A program made the position numbers and the translations under genes. Shown here piece after piece: positions 6,526 through 12,451 of a DNA stretch of 14,087 bases. The stretch covers positions 1-14,087 of the forward strand of contig CACZPT010000123.1 in NCBI GenBank assembly GCA_902783085.1, written 5' to 3'. This DNA is from an uncultured Methanobrevibacter sp. GTDB taxonomy: Archaea; Methanobacteriota; Methanobacteria; Methanobacteriales; Methanobacteriaceae. A model generated the notes under the pieces. It searched no databases. It was not told where the DNA came from and saw only the letters and a program-made list of their open reading frames with translations. How positions within the stretch are numbered: the stretch's first letter is position 1; the number at the start of each line of letters is the position of its first letter.

Positions 6526-7425
6526 ATGGTTTTTTGGAATTATTGTCCTAATTGCGGTAAACGTTTAACATTAAAGGATGTACAATGCAGTAATTGTGGC
6601 ATTAATATAGTTTGTCATGAATTTAATGAGGATTATATTTTTACAATACCAATTTCCGATATAGGCTTTTTTAGCAATCTTAAAATTGATTTTTCACCAT
6701 ATATCAATACTAAAGCCAATGATTTTGAATATGATGTGTGTTCTTGCGGATATATAAATAAAATTGATAATGAATTTTGCTATAATTGTGGTGTTAGACG
6801 TATAAAAAAAGGTTTTTCAAGATTCATTTCAAAAAAACCAAAATTTGACATTAATAGTATTTCTAAAGAAATTACAATTACCTGTAAATGTGGTGCTATT
6901 AATGATATGGATAGTGAATTTTGTGAAATGTGTGGAGCTAGCTTAAAAGGGGATTTAGAAAAATCAGTTCATTATAATAATTTTGATTTAGAATTTGAAA
7001 ATCCTATTTTTTGTTTTTGTGGTGAAGAAAATGATATTGAAAGCCAATTTTGTAGAAATTGTGGTCTCCCATTAGATTATTATGAAAACATCAATGATTT
7101 TAAAATATTATGCACATGCTCACTTTTAAATGAATTAAATTCAGATTTTTGTATTGAATGTGGAAAAAGTTTAAATGAAGAATTTAGTGAAATAATTTGC
7201 TCTTGCGGTACCAGAAATTCATTTGATTCAAAATTTTGTAAATCTTGTGATAGTCCATTAAATCCAGATAAATTAATTAAAACAAAAATAATTTGTAGTT
7301 GTGGGAAAATATTAGATTTTAATGCTGAATTCTGTTCTAATTGCGGTAAAAATATAAAAAGAATTGTTAAGAACAAGAAATTTTTTTCAAATACTTTTCG
7401 TTCAGTGAAAAATTTTTTAAGGTAG
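6526..7425 (+). CDS. seven-zinc-ribbon protein with six C-x-C type repeats
   Basis: Not a recognised named protein. From ATG 6526 (299 residues) it has an ordinary ribbon C7/C10/C21/C24, a 47-residue linker, then six modules of pattern C-x-C-[GS]-x2-[NL]-x-[IMLF]-[DEN]-[NSA]-x-F-C-x2-C at 72-88, 120-136, 163-179, 196-212, 225-241 and 257-273. Every module has exactly ten residues between its cysteine pairs, but the first knuckle is C-x-C instead of the usual C-x2-C. Spacing between modules falls from 48 to about 30 residues. The end, after 273, is basic and phenylalanine-rich (K-N-K-K-F-F). There is no signal or membrane segment, so it is probably cytoplasmic, binding nucleic acid or protein. 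It follows the RecJ-like gene by 10 bases and precedes the metalloprotease by 6. A TTG at 6517 would add three residues. Confidence 0.8.
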   Translation: MVFWNYCPNCGKRLTLKDVQCSNCGINIVCHEFNEDYIFTIPISDIGFFSNLKIDFSPYINTKANDFEYDVCSCGYINKIDNEFCYNCGVRRIKKGFSRFISKKPKFDINSISKEITITCKCGAINDMDSEFCEMCGASLKGDLEKSVHYNNFDLEFENPIFCFCGEENDIESQFCRNCGLPLDYYENINDFKILCTCSLLNELNSDFCIECGKSLNEEFSEIICSCGTRNSFDSKFCKSCDSPLNPDKLIKTKIICSCGKILDFNAEFCSNCGKNIKRIVKNKKFFSNTFRSVKNFLR

Positions 7426-7431
7426 TTTATC

Positions 7432-8394
7432 ATGAAAAATTGTGTTATTTGTGGAACTTTAAATTTAGAAGAGAATAATTATTGCACTCATTGTGGTTGT
7501 CTTATTGTTCTTGAGAATATTTGTCCATTTTGTGGCATGACAAACCCTGATTCGAATAGTACTTGTATTAAATGCCATAAACAAATCACACCAATTGTAA
7601 TTGATAGTTTTGACATGTTATTTAGTGAAGATAATCGTGATTTAATTATAAATTCTAATCTTAGTGATGAAGAATATGTTAATCTCCTTATAGATATATT
7701 TAGCAAACTTGATTTTTTAGTTATTGCTGGTAGTACGCCTAAAGAAAAAGTACTAGAAATGGCTAATGCTTTCACACATTGTATTCCTAAATCCAGTGGT
7801 TTTGCATTGGGTGAAACAAGTCAGGATATTATTTTATATGATGATCGTCTTGATGATTCAATTCAAATTGCCACAATTATTCATGAATTAGCTCATTACT
7901 TATTATTTGATTTGGTAAATCGTATGTTGTGTAATATATTAAATGTTAAATCATCATCAGCAATTAAAGATTTTGTTGATTTTTTCCTGACAAGTCCAGA
8001 AATAGAAGTTTTAAATGAGTATTATGCTCATACAGTTGAAAATAGGTTTATTCCTCATGAGTTCCAAAATTTCGGATCTTTTAAGTATTGTGTAAATAAT
8101 TTGTCTTTAAATTCTGATGAGGTTGATTTATTAAAATTAATAGCTAATTCTTATGCGGTGGATATTATTCATTTTCTAGAAAAATATATTGATGAAGATT
8201 TAAGGAATTCAATAAAGATACAATATAAAAAAGATTTAAAGACGCCAAGCAAGTTAGAGTATTATTCATTTGAAGGCCTGTTATCAATATCTGAAAAAAA
8301 TGAGTATTTGTTGAGTTTATTGATTTCGCATTTTGATGTTTTATACACTAATGAAGAGGTTAGAAATGAAGTTGAATATAAGAATAAATTTTAA
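7432..8394 (+). CDS. zinc-ribbon protein with HExxH putative metalloprotease domain
   Basis: A 320-residue protein opening with two zinc ribbons, C4/C7/C18/C21 and C31/C34/C45/C48, both C-x2-C-x10-C-x2-C. A central domain carries H151-E-L-A-H155 in a hydrophobic helix (TIIHELAHYLLF), preceded by a beta-type segment (D-I-I-L-Y-D-D). About 40 residues on, N195-E196-Y-Y-A-H could supply the third zinc ligand, which would make this a gluzincin-type peptidase. I infer a soluble zinc peptidase; it has no signal or membrane helix. The helical C-terminal 120 residues are unrecognised. The layout recalls IrrE/ImmA-like peptidases, but the sequence is not close enough to claim this. AAGGT at 7419-7423 overlaps the upstream stop codon, so it is likely co-translated with the ribbon-repeat gene. 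Confidence 0.75.
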   Translation: MKNCVICGTLNLEENNYCTHCGCLIVLENICPFCGMTNPDSNSTCIKCHKQITPIVIDSFDMLFSEDNRDLIINSNLSDEEYVNLLIDIFSKLDFLVIAGSTPKEKVLEMANAFTHCIPKSSGFALGETSQDIILYDDRLDDSIQIATIIHELAHYLLFDLVNRMLCNILNVKSSSAIKDFVDFFLTSPEIEVLNEYYAHTVENRFIPHEFQNFGSFKYCVNNLSLNSDEVDLLKLIANSYAVDIIHFLEKYIDEDLRNSIKIQYKKDLKTPSKLEYYSFEGLLSISEKNEYLLSLLISHFDVLYTNEEVRNEVEYKNKF

Positions 8395-8395
8395 A

Positions 8396-8677
8396 TTATT
8401 CTTCATTTTCATTTATAGTATCTAACACCTCTTTGCCTGTATCAGTTAATCTATAAAGCCTTCCTTTTCGAGCTTCTTCGTTGATACATTCAACAATATC
8501 TTTGCTTTTAAGCTCGCTTAAGACTTTTGAGATATGATTAGTTCTAATACCACTATCTTTTGCAATGTGGGTTGGTATTTTAACATTGTCACCAATTGAT
8601 TTCAATGTTTTTTCTCTATACTTAGAAATTAAAACATATGAAGTTAATTTCAAAAGCTCATCGTTATCTTTATCCAT
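8396..8677 (-). CDS. winged-helix transcriptional regulator
   Basis: A 93-residue, one-domain DNA-binding protein. The segment I-A-K-D-S-G-I-R-T-N-H-I-S-K-V-L-S-E-L (about 38-56) reads as a helix-turn-helix with recognition helix, followed by the wing G-R-L-Y-R-L-T-D-T-G-K-E (about 72-83). This is the common archaeal MarR/ArsR/PadR-like winged-helix shape; the ending R-L-T-D-T-G-K-E-V-L is typical of that fold. No extra ligand or redox domain is seen, and only one cysteine (C64), so a sensing mechanism is not evident. It is convergent with the metalloprotease gene, with only one base between the stop codons. Its own start lacks a ribosome binding site. It may regulate itself and the facing zinc-ribbon genes, which is inference from position only. 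Confidence 0.85.
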   Translation of the reverse strand: MDKDNDELLKLTSYVLISKYREKTLKSIGDNVKIPTHIAKDSGIRTNHISKVLSELKSKDIVECINEEARKGRLYRLTDTGKEVLDTINENEE

Positions 8678-8699
8678 ACATTAGTCTTTATATGTTCTA

Positions 8700-8710
8700 G
8701 TATAAAAGAT
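8700..8710 (-). promoter_or_regulatory. TATA box of the winged-helix regulator gene
   Basis: Read on the minus strand, CTTTTATACT lies with its centre about 27 bases before the ATG. Transcription would begin at or next to the start codon. The missing ribosome binding site is consistent with a leaderless mRNA. Confidence 0.45.
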
Positions 8711-8964
8711 TTTATGCCTTATTGTTTTTATTATGACATATACACATTTTATCTACTATTTATGTCTTATTTTTTTAATTTGTTTAAATTATCTTGATAT
8801 ATTGTGTATTTTATATTAGTATAATTGATTATTGGATTTATCTGTTATTTTAAGGCTTTTAAATTTGTTACTTTAATTTAAATATCATGTTAGTGTTTAT
8901 TTTTCTTTTTAAGATACGAAATTATTTTTTCAAATTTATCAAGAATTTTAAATAGACTATTGTG

Positions 8965-8998
8965 TATTGGTTAAAGTTAATATATTGGATTGTTAATA
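8965..8998 (+). repeat. tandem direct repeat just upstream of a promoter, candidate regulator site
   Basis: Two units, TATTGG-ttaaa-GTTAATA (8965-8982) and TATTGG-att-GTTAATA (8983-8998), lie side by side. The longer common core GTTAATATATT occurs at 8976-8986 and 8992-9002, 16 bases apart. The repeat abuts the TATA box at 9001-9010, a position suited to an activator or to a repressor blocking TBP/TFB. Confidence 0.4.
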
Positions 8999-9000
8999 TA

Positions 9001-9010
9001 TTATATATAA
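9001..9010 (+). promoter_or_regulatory. TATA box of the zinc-ribbon membrane protein
   Basis: TTATATATAA, centred about 25 bases before the ATG at 9031, predicts a leaderless or nearly leaderless transcript. This supports 9031 over the upstream in-frame GTG at 8962, which would lie before the promoter. Confidence 0.5.
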
Positions 9011-9030
9011 GAATAGATGTACTTGGTATT

Positions 9031-9609
9031 ATGAAATGCAATAACTGTGGTTTTGAAAATAAAGATACTGCGAAATTTTGCACTCGCTGTGGTAAACCAG
9101 TTGATGCTCCAAAAGAGGAGTCTGAAAATAATTCTAAATTTAAAATAATTATTTTATGTTTAATTGGTATCATTGTTATTCTTGCTTTGTCTTTTGGATT
9201 TATGCTATATAATAATGGAATGGCATCTTCACCATCAAATGGTCAAGCTGATAGTGCTAGTCCAACATCTTATGAGTCTCAGCAGTCAACGTCATCATCT
9301 GCTCAACAATCAAAAGATTGGGTATTGATTGGAAGTTATTCTGGTTCAGGTTCGGGCAGTCAATCGGTTAGTATTCCGGCAGGTCAAATTAGGATTAAAT
9401 TATCTGCATTTCCTATTAAAAATTATGCAACTAATCATTTGTATGTTAGGGGTTCAAATGGTGAATCTGCTGGTGTTGATTGGGGATCAAATAGTGCCGT
9501 TGCAACAAGATCAGATTCATTAACTTACACTTCTTCATCTCCTCAAACATTCACAATTGATTATTATGAAACTGTAAGTTGGCAAGTTGATATTTATATG
9601 TACAAATGA
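9031..9609 (+). CDS. zinc-ribbon membrane protein with serine-rich linker and outer beta-type domain
   Basis: A 192-residue protein of unknown function with a clear layout. An N-terminal zinc ribbon, C3/C6/C17/C20 (C-x2-C-x10-C-x2-C), should face the cytoplasm; one transmembrane helix spans about 38-60; a Ser/Gln/Ala-rich linker covers about 65-97; the C-terminal part (about 98-192) is rich in Ser, Thr, Tyr and Gly with alternating hydrophobics (W-V-L-I-G-S-Y, I-R-I-K-L, W-Q-V-D-I-Y-M-Y), as in a beta sandwich. The ribbon-helix-outer domain plan is common among methanogen surface proteins and could carry a signal or anchor a partner across the membrane, which is inference. It stands alone, flanked by its own promoter and a T-rich terminator. 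ATG 9031 was chosen because the ribbon starts at once and the TATA box lies just upstream. Confidence 0.8.
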   Translation: MKCNNCGFENKDTAKFCTRCGKPVDAPKEESENNSKFKIIILCLIGIIVILALSFGFMLYNNGMASSPSNGQADSASPTSYESQQSTSSSAQQSKDWVLIGSYSGSGSGSQSVSIPAGQIRIKLSAFPIKNYATNHLYVRGSNGESAGVDWGSNSAVATRSDSLTYTSSSPQTFTIDYYETVSWQVDIYMYK

Positions 9610-9627
9610 TTTTTTAATTTTTTTTTC
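9610..9627 (+). terminator. T-tract terminator after the zinc-ribbon membrane protein
   Basis: T6-AA-T9 directly after the TGA stop, with no strong hairpin. Oligo-T tracts of this kind terminate archaeal RNA polymerase. It separates the accessory block from the RNase P/exosome region. Confidence 0.5.
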
Positions 9628-9663
9628 GTAAACTTAATTAAATATAAAAATTAAAATTTTACT

Positions 9664-10362
9664 ATGTTTGATTTAAATATTAAAGGAAATAGCTATGATA
9701 CTAATTTAATCTTAGCTAAACAAGCTTCTAAATATGGTTGGAAGCATATTAATTTTGCATATAATCAAAATGATTATAATAATGCTTTAATTTTTAAAAA
9801 TGATGTTCAAAAAGCATTAAATGGTAGTATTGATATTGATTATACATTAAATATTGAATCAAATAATCCTAATGAAATTAGAAAAATTACACGTAAATTT
9901 AGGCATAAAACTTCATGTATTTCTGTTTTAGGAGGAAATTTAAAAGTAAATAGGATATGTCTGGAAAATGTCCAAATAGATGTGTTATCTAAACCTTATT
10001 TTAAACGTTATGATGCAGGCATTAATCATATTTTAGCTAAACAGGCAAAAGATAATAATGTTGCTATTGAACTACAATTCTGTGATATTTTAAAATCCTA
10101 TTCGTCTCATAGGTCAAAGATTCTATCTAATTTTCGAGATATTATTAAACTTCATAATAAATATGATTTTCCTTTAATATTGTCTTCTGGTGCGGATTCT
10201 ATTTTTGATATTAAAACAGTTCATGATTTTAAATCTGTTTTTAAACAATGTGGTTTGTCTGAGGTGGATATTGAAAAATCATTTAATGTGTCTGAAAATA
10301 TAATAAACTTTAATAAAAATAGAAAAAACATGATTATGGCTGGCGTGAAGGTGGTTAAATGA
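9664..10362 (+). CDS. rnp3: ribonuclease P protein component 3 (Rpp30 family)
   Basis: Archaeal homologue of human Rpp30, one of the protein subunits that with the catalytic RNA removes 5' leaders from pre-tRNAs. It binds Pop5 (the next gene's product) to support the RNA's catalytic domain. The 232 residues begin FDLNIKGNSYD, match the family length and show the alternating strands and helices of its alpha/beta barrel: A-S-K-Y-G-W-K-H-I-N-F-A near the N terminus, I-S-V-L-G-G in the middle, D-A-G-I-N-H-I-L-A-K with the following V-A-I-E-L, and the F-P-L-I-L-S-S-G-A-D-S motif near the C terminus. No ribosome binding site is seen before ATG 9664; the mRNA may be leaderless. It overlaps rnp2 by four bases (ATGA), the usual arrangement for subunits made in equal amounts. 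Confidence 0.9.
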   Translation: MFDLNIKGNSYDTNLILAKQASKYGWKHINFAYNQNDYNNALIFKNDVQKALNGSIDIDYTLNIESNNPNEIRKITRKFRHKTSCISVLGGNLKVNRICLENVQIDVLSKPYFKRYDAGINHILAKQAKDNNVAIELQFCDILKSYSSHRSKILSNFRDIIKLHNKYDFPLILSSGADSIFDIKTVHDFKSVFKQCGLSEVDIEKSFNVSENIINFNKNRKNMIMAGVKVVK

Positions 10363-10718
10363 TGAAACTTAAAGTTCTACCGAAATCTCAAAGGAAACAT
10401 TATCATTATTTGGTTTTAGATATTAAATCTGATGAAAAATTATCTAAAAAAGTCTTCACATCAATTATATGGAATGCTTGTATTCGTTTCCAAGGAGAAA
10501 ATAATACTTCTAATTTTAATTTATGGGTTATAGATTTAATTGAAAGAGATTCGAATGCGTTTTATAATGAATATTCGGCTATTGTTCGTTTTCAAAGGGA
10601 ATTTGAAGATGAAGTTAGATCTAGTCTGGCTTTAGTAAATAACTTCAATAAAAAAGCTATTTCAATTACAACAATTGGAGTTTCTGGTACCATTAAGGGA
10701 TGTAATAAATTCATTTAA
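10359..10718 (+). CDS. rnp2: ribonuclease P protein component 2 (Pop5 family)
   Basis: Pop5 homologue, partner of Rpp30 in archaeal RNase P, acting on pre-tRNA 5' ends. At 119 residues it has the family length and pattern: a basic N terminus with L-P-K-S-Q-R-K-H-Y-H-Y-L-V-L-D-I, the I-W-N-A-C-I-R-F-Q-G-E segment and a C-terminal strand pair ending T-I-G-V-S-G-T-I-K. The gene opens with tandem ATGs at 10359 and 10362. The AGGTGG ribosome binding site at 10349-10354 is four bases from the first and seven from the second, so starting at the second (118 residues) may be favoured. It is followed by a 199-base gap, a break in an otherwise tight gene series. Confidence 0.9.
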   Translation: MMKLKVLPKSQRKHYHYLVLDIKSDEKLSKKVFTSIIWNACIRFQGENNTSNFNLWVIDLIERDSNAFYNEYSAIVRFQREFEDEVRSSLALVNNFNKKAISITTIGVSGTIKGCNKFI

Positions 10719-10741
10719 TTACTTTTTGTTATTTTAAAATA

Positions 10742-10756
10742 GAAAACTTTATAAAT
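10742..10756 (+). promoter_or_regulatory. candidate BRE/TATA promoter of the proteasome-exosome operon
   Basis: GAAAAC followed by TTTATAAATA looks like a BRE plus TATA box, predicting a transcription start near 10775 and a leader of about 140 bases. A second TATA-like sequence (TTTATAAA, 10882-10889) would start transcription inside or just after the psmA ribosome binding site, so it is less likely to be the main one. The rest of the 199-base gap holds only T-rich runs and a weak 5-bp inverted repeat at 10814-10826. Confidence 0.4.
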
Positions 10757-10917
10757 AATTTATTTATATAAATATCAATTGGATTTATGGATAGAAGAAA
10801 ATAAATTTTAATTAAAAGTACCTTTTCATGGAGATTTGGTTTTAATTTTGTATTTTTTCGTAGTTGAATTTAAAAATAATGTTTATAAAATTAATTATAT
10901 GATGTGAGGTATTATTT

Positions 10918-11691
10918 ATGCAACCTTTACAAAATGCTGGATATGATAGAGCAATTACTGTATTTAGTCCTGATGGAAGACTTTTTCAGGTTGAATATGC
11001 AAGAGAAGCTGTTAAAAGAGGAACTACATCAATTGGTATAAAATGTCCTGATGGTATTGTTTTAGCAGTTGATAAAAGAACTACTTCTAAATTAGTGGAG
11101 TCATCATCTATTGAAAAATTATTTAAGATAGATGAACATATTGGTGCGGCTACTTCTGGTCTTGTAGCAGATGCAAGAGCATTAGTTGAAAGAGCTAGAG
11201 TTGAAGCCCAAATTAATAAAATAACTTATAGTGAACCTATAAGAGTCGATAGTTTAGCTAAAAAACTATGTGATATGTTACAATTATATACCCAAAATGG
11301 TGGAGTAAGACCATTTGGTTCAGCTTTAATTATTGGTGGAGTATATAATGGTGAATGTAAGTTATTTGAAACTGATCCAAGTGGTGCATTAATTGAATAT
11401 AAAGCAACTGCAATTGGATCTGGAAGATCTGCAGCTATGGATATTTTTGAAGAAGAATATAATGATGAATTATCTATTGATGATGCTATTGGATTAGCTT
11501 TAAATGCAATTAGTGAATCTACAGAACATGATACTACTTCAGATAATGTTGAAATAGCTATTATCAAAAAAGATAATGGAAATTATGAAAAACTTTCCAA
11601 AGATGAAGTTAAATCATTTATTGAAAAATACATTGCTAATGATGAAGAAGAATCAGATGAAGAGTCTGATGATGAAATCGATGATGAATAA
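10918..11691 (+). CDS. psmA: proteasome subunit alpha
   Basis: Forms the outer seven-membered rings of the archaeal 20S proteasome, gating entry to the proteolytic chamber and docking ATPases such as PAN. The family signature runs from G8-Y-D-R-A-I-T-V-F-S-P-D-G-R-L-F-Q-V-E-Y-A, starting near residue 8, with the N-terminal gate residues before it. R-P-F-G-S-A-L-I-I-G-G and the D-P-S-G-A segment are also typical. As in alpha subunits there is no propeptide or catalytic threonine. The 257-residue chain ends in a very acidic tail of about 15 residues (E-E-E-S-D-E-E-S-D-D-E), somewhat longer than the core fold needs. GTGAGGT at 10904-10910, seven bases upstream, fixes the start. SBDS follows after 29 bases. 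Confidence 0.96.
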   Translation: MQPLQNAGYDRAITVFSPDGRLFQVEYAREAVKRGTTSIGIKCPDGIVLAVDKRTTSKLVESSSIEKLFKIDEHIGAATSGLVADARALVERARVEAQINKITYSEPIRVDSLAKKLCDMLQLYTQNGGVRPFGSALIIGGVYNGECKLFETDPSGALIEYKATAIGSGRSAAMDIFEEEYNDELSIDDAIGLALNAISESTEHDTTSDNVEIAIIKKDNGNYEKLSKDEVKSFIEKYIANDEEESDEESDDEIDDE

Positions 11692-11720
11692 TTTTTTTAA
11701 TTAATGTTAGGGGAATTTCA

Positions 11721-12422
11721 ATGGTAGATATAGATGAAGCAATTATAGCTAAATATGAATTTAGTGGTGAGCATTTTGAAATATTGGTCGACCCTGATTT
11801 GGCAGCTGAATTTAGAAATCCTGATGGTCAGGATGTTGCCATTGAAGATCTTTTAGCTGTTGAAGAAATATTTAAAGATTCTAAAAAAGGAGATAAGGCT
11901 TCTGAAGAAGCTATGAATAAAATATTTGAAACTACTGATCCTATTGAAGTTTCTAAAATTATTCTGGAAAAAGGATCTGTTCAACTAACTGCAGAACAAA
12001 AAAGACAAATGCAGGCAGAAAAAAGGAAATTGGTAATTAATAAAATTGCTAAAGAATCTATTAATCCACAAACTGGACTTCCTCATCCGGTTCAAAGAAT
12101 TGAAAATGCATGTGATGAGGCTAAAGTTAGATTTGATCCTTTCATTTCTGTTGACCAACAAGTTCAAACAGCACTAAAAGCTATAAAACCGCTTATTCCT
12201 ATAAGATTTGAGAAAGTTAAAGTTGCTGTTCGCTTACCTGGTTCTGTAGCTGGTGGAGCATATTCTATTATTCATGGTTTTGGTAAAATTATAAATGAAG
12301 AATGGCAACAAGATGGTTCTTGGATAGGTATTGTTGAAATGCCTGGCGGTCTTCAGAATTCATTTGCTGCTAAAATGGCTGAGATTTCAAGTGGTGAAGC
12401 AGAAACAAAAACTATTAAATAA
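11721..12422 (+). CDS. sbds: ribosome maturation protein SBDS/Sdo1 homologue
   Basis: Archaeal orthologue of SBDS (Shwachman-Bodian-Diamond syndrome protein)/Sdo1, which in eukaryotes helps release the anti-association factor eIF6 from the large ribosomal subunit; archaea have both proteins, so a similar role is likely. The 233-residue length fits the three-domain family: an N-terminal FYSH domain (about 1-90; A-K-Y-E-F-S-G-E-H-F-E-I-L-V-D-P), a helical middle domain containing Q-K-R-Q-M-Q-A-E-K-R and N-P-Q-T-G-L-P-H-P, and a C-terminal ferredoxin-like domain with I-R-F-E-K-V-K-V-A-V and the L-P-G-S-V-A-G loop. AGGGGA at 11709-11714 is the ribosome binding site. Its place between psmA and rrp4 is the classic archaeal arrangement. 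Confidence 0.95.
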   Translation: MVDIDEAIIAKYEFSGEHFEILVDPDLAAEFRNPDGQDVAIEDLLAVEEIFKDSKKGDKASEEAMNKIFETTDPIEVSKIILEKGSVQLTAEQKRQMQAEKRKLVINKIAKESINPQTGLPHPVQRIENACDEAKVRFDPFISVDQQVQTALKAIKPLIPIRFEKVKVAVRLPGSVAGGAYSIIHGFGKIINEEWQQDGSWIGIVEMPGGLQNSFAAKMAEISSGEAETKTIK

Positions 12423-12451
12423 TTAAATTAATTTTCAAATCATGTGATATT

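Larger units (their letters stand above)
8678..9030. other. AT-rich divergent intergenic region
   Basis: A 353-base gap between two divergently transcribed genes. I find no convincing gene on either strand; short open frames here have no ribosome binding site or recognisable product. It holds a TATA box for the regulator on the minus strand (about 8701-8708), a tandem direct repeat at 8965-8998 and a TATA box for the membrane protein at 9001-9010. TATTGTGTATT occurs twice (8800-8810 and 8958-8968). No tRNA or hairpin-rich RNA is apparent. Confidence 0.6.

Noticed and set aside
6526..7425. Considering the cysteine pairs of the ribbon-repeat protein as a polyferredoxin
   Set aside because: Ferredoxin clusters need CxxCxxCxxxC runs; here the cysteines form C-x-C-x10-C-x2-C ribbons.
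7080..7433. 117-residue open frame on the minus strand opposite the ribbon-repeat gene
   Set aside because: A shadow of the repeated cysteine-rich plus-strand frame; composition is low-complexity (Phe/Leu/Ser) and the plus strand has clear conserved modules and a ribosome binding site.
7432..8394. Reading the HExxH protein as an ImmA/IrrE peptidase of a toxin-antitoxin or mobile-element repressor system
   Set aside because: It has zinc ribbons instead of a DNA-binding antitoxin partner, the facing regulator is convergent rather than co-directional, and no phage or transposon genes are nearby.
8962..9030. Upstream GTG that would add 23 residues (hydrophobic W/I/L-rich) to the zinc-ribbon membrane protein
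   Set aside because: It lies before the TATA box at 9001-9010, covers the direct repeat and has no ribosome binding site; the ribbon starts right at ATG 9031.
8922..9173. 83-residue open frame on the minus strand in the intergenic region
   Set aside because: It overlaps the zinc-ribbon start of the real gene antisense, has no ribosome binding site and ends in AT-rich low-complexity sequence.
10814..10826. AAAAG-tac-CTTTT inverted repeat before psmA as a terminator
   Set aside because: The 5-bp AT-rich stem is too weak and is not directly followed by a long T tract.
11226..11567. 113-residue open frame on the minus strand within psmA
   Set aside because: It lies entirely inside a strongly conserved gene and shows no recognisable product or start signal.
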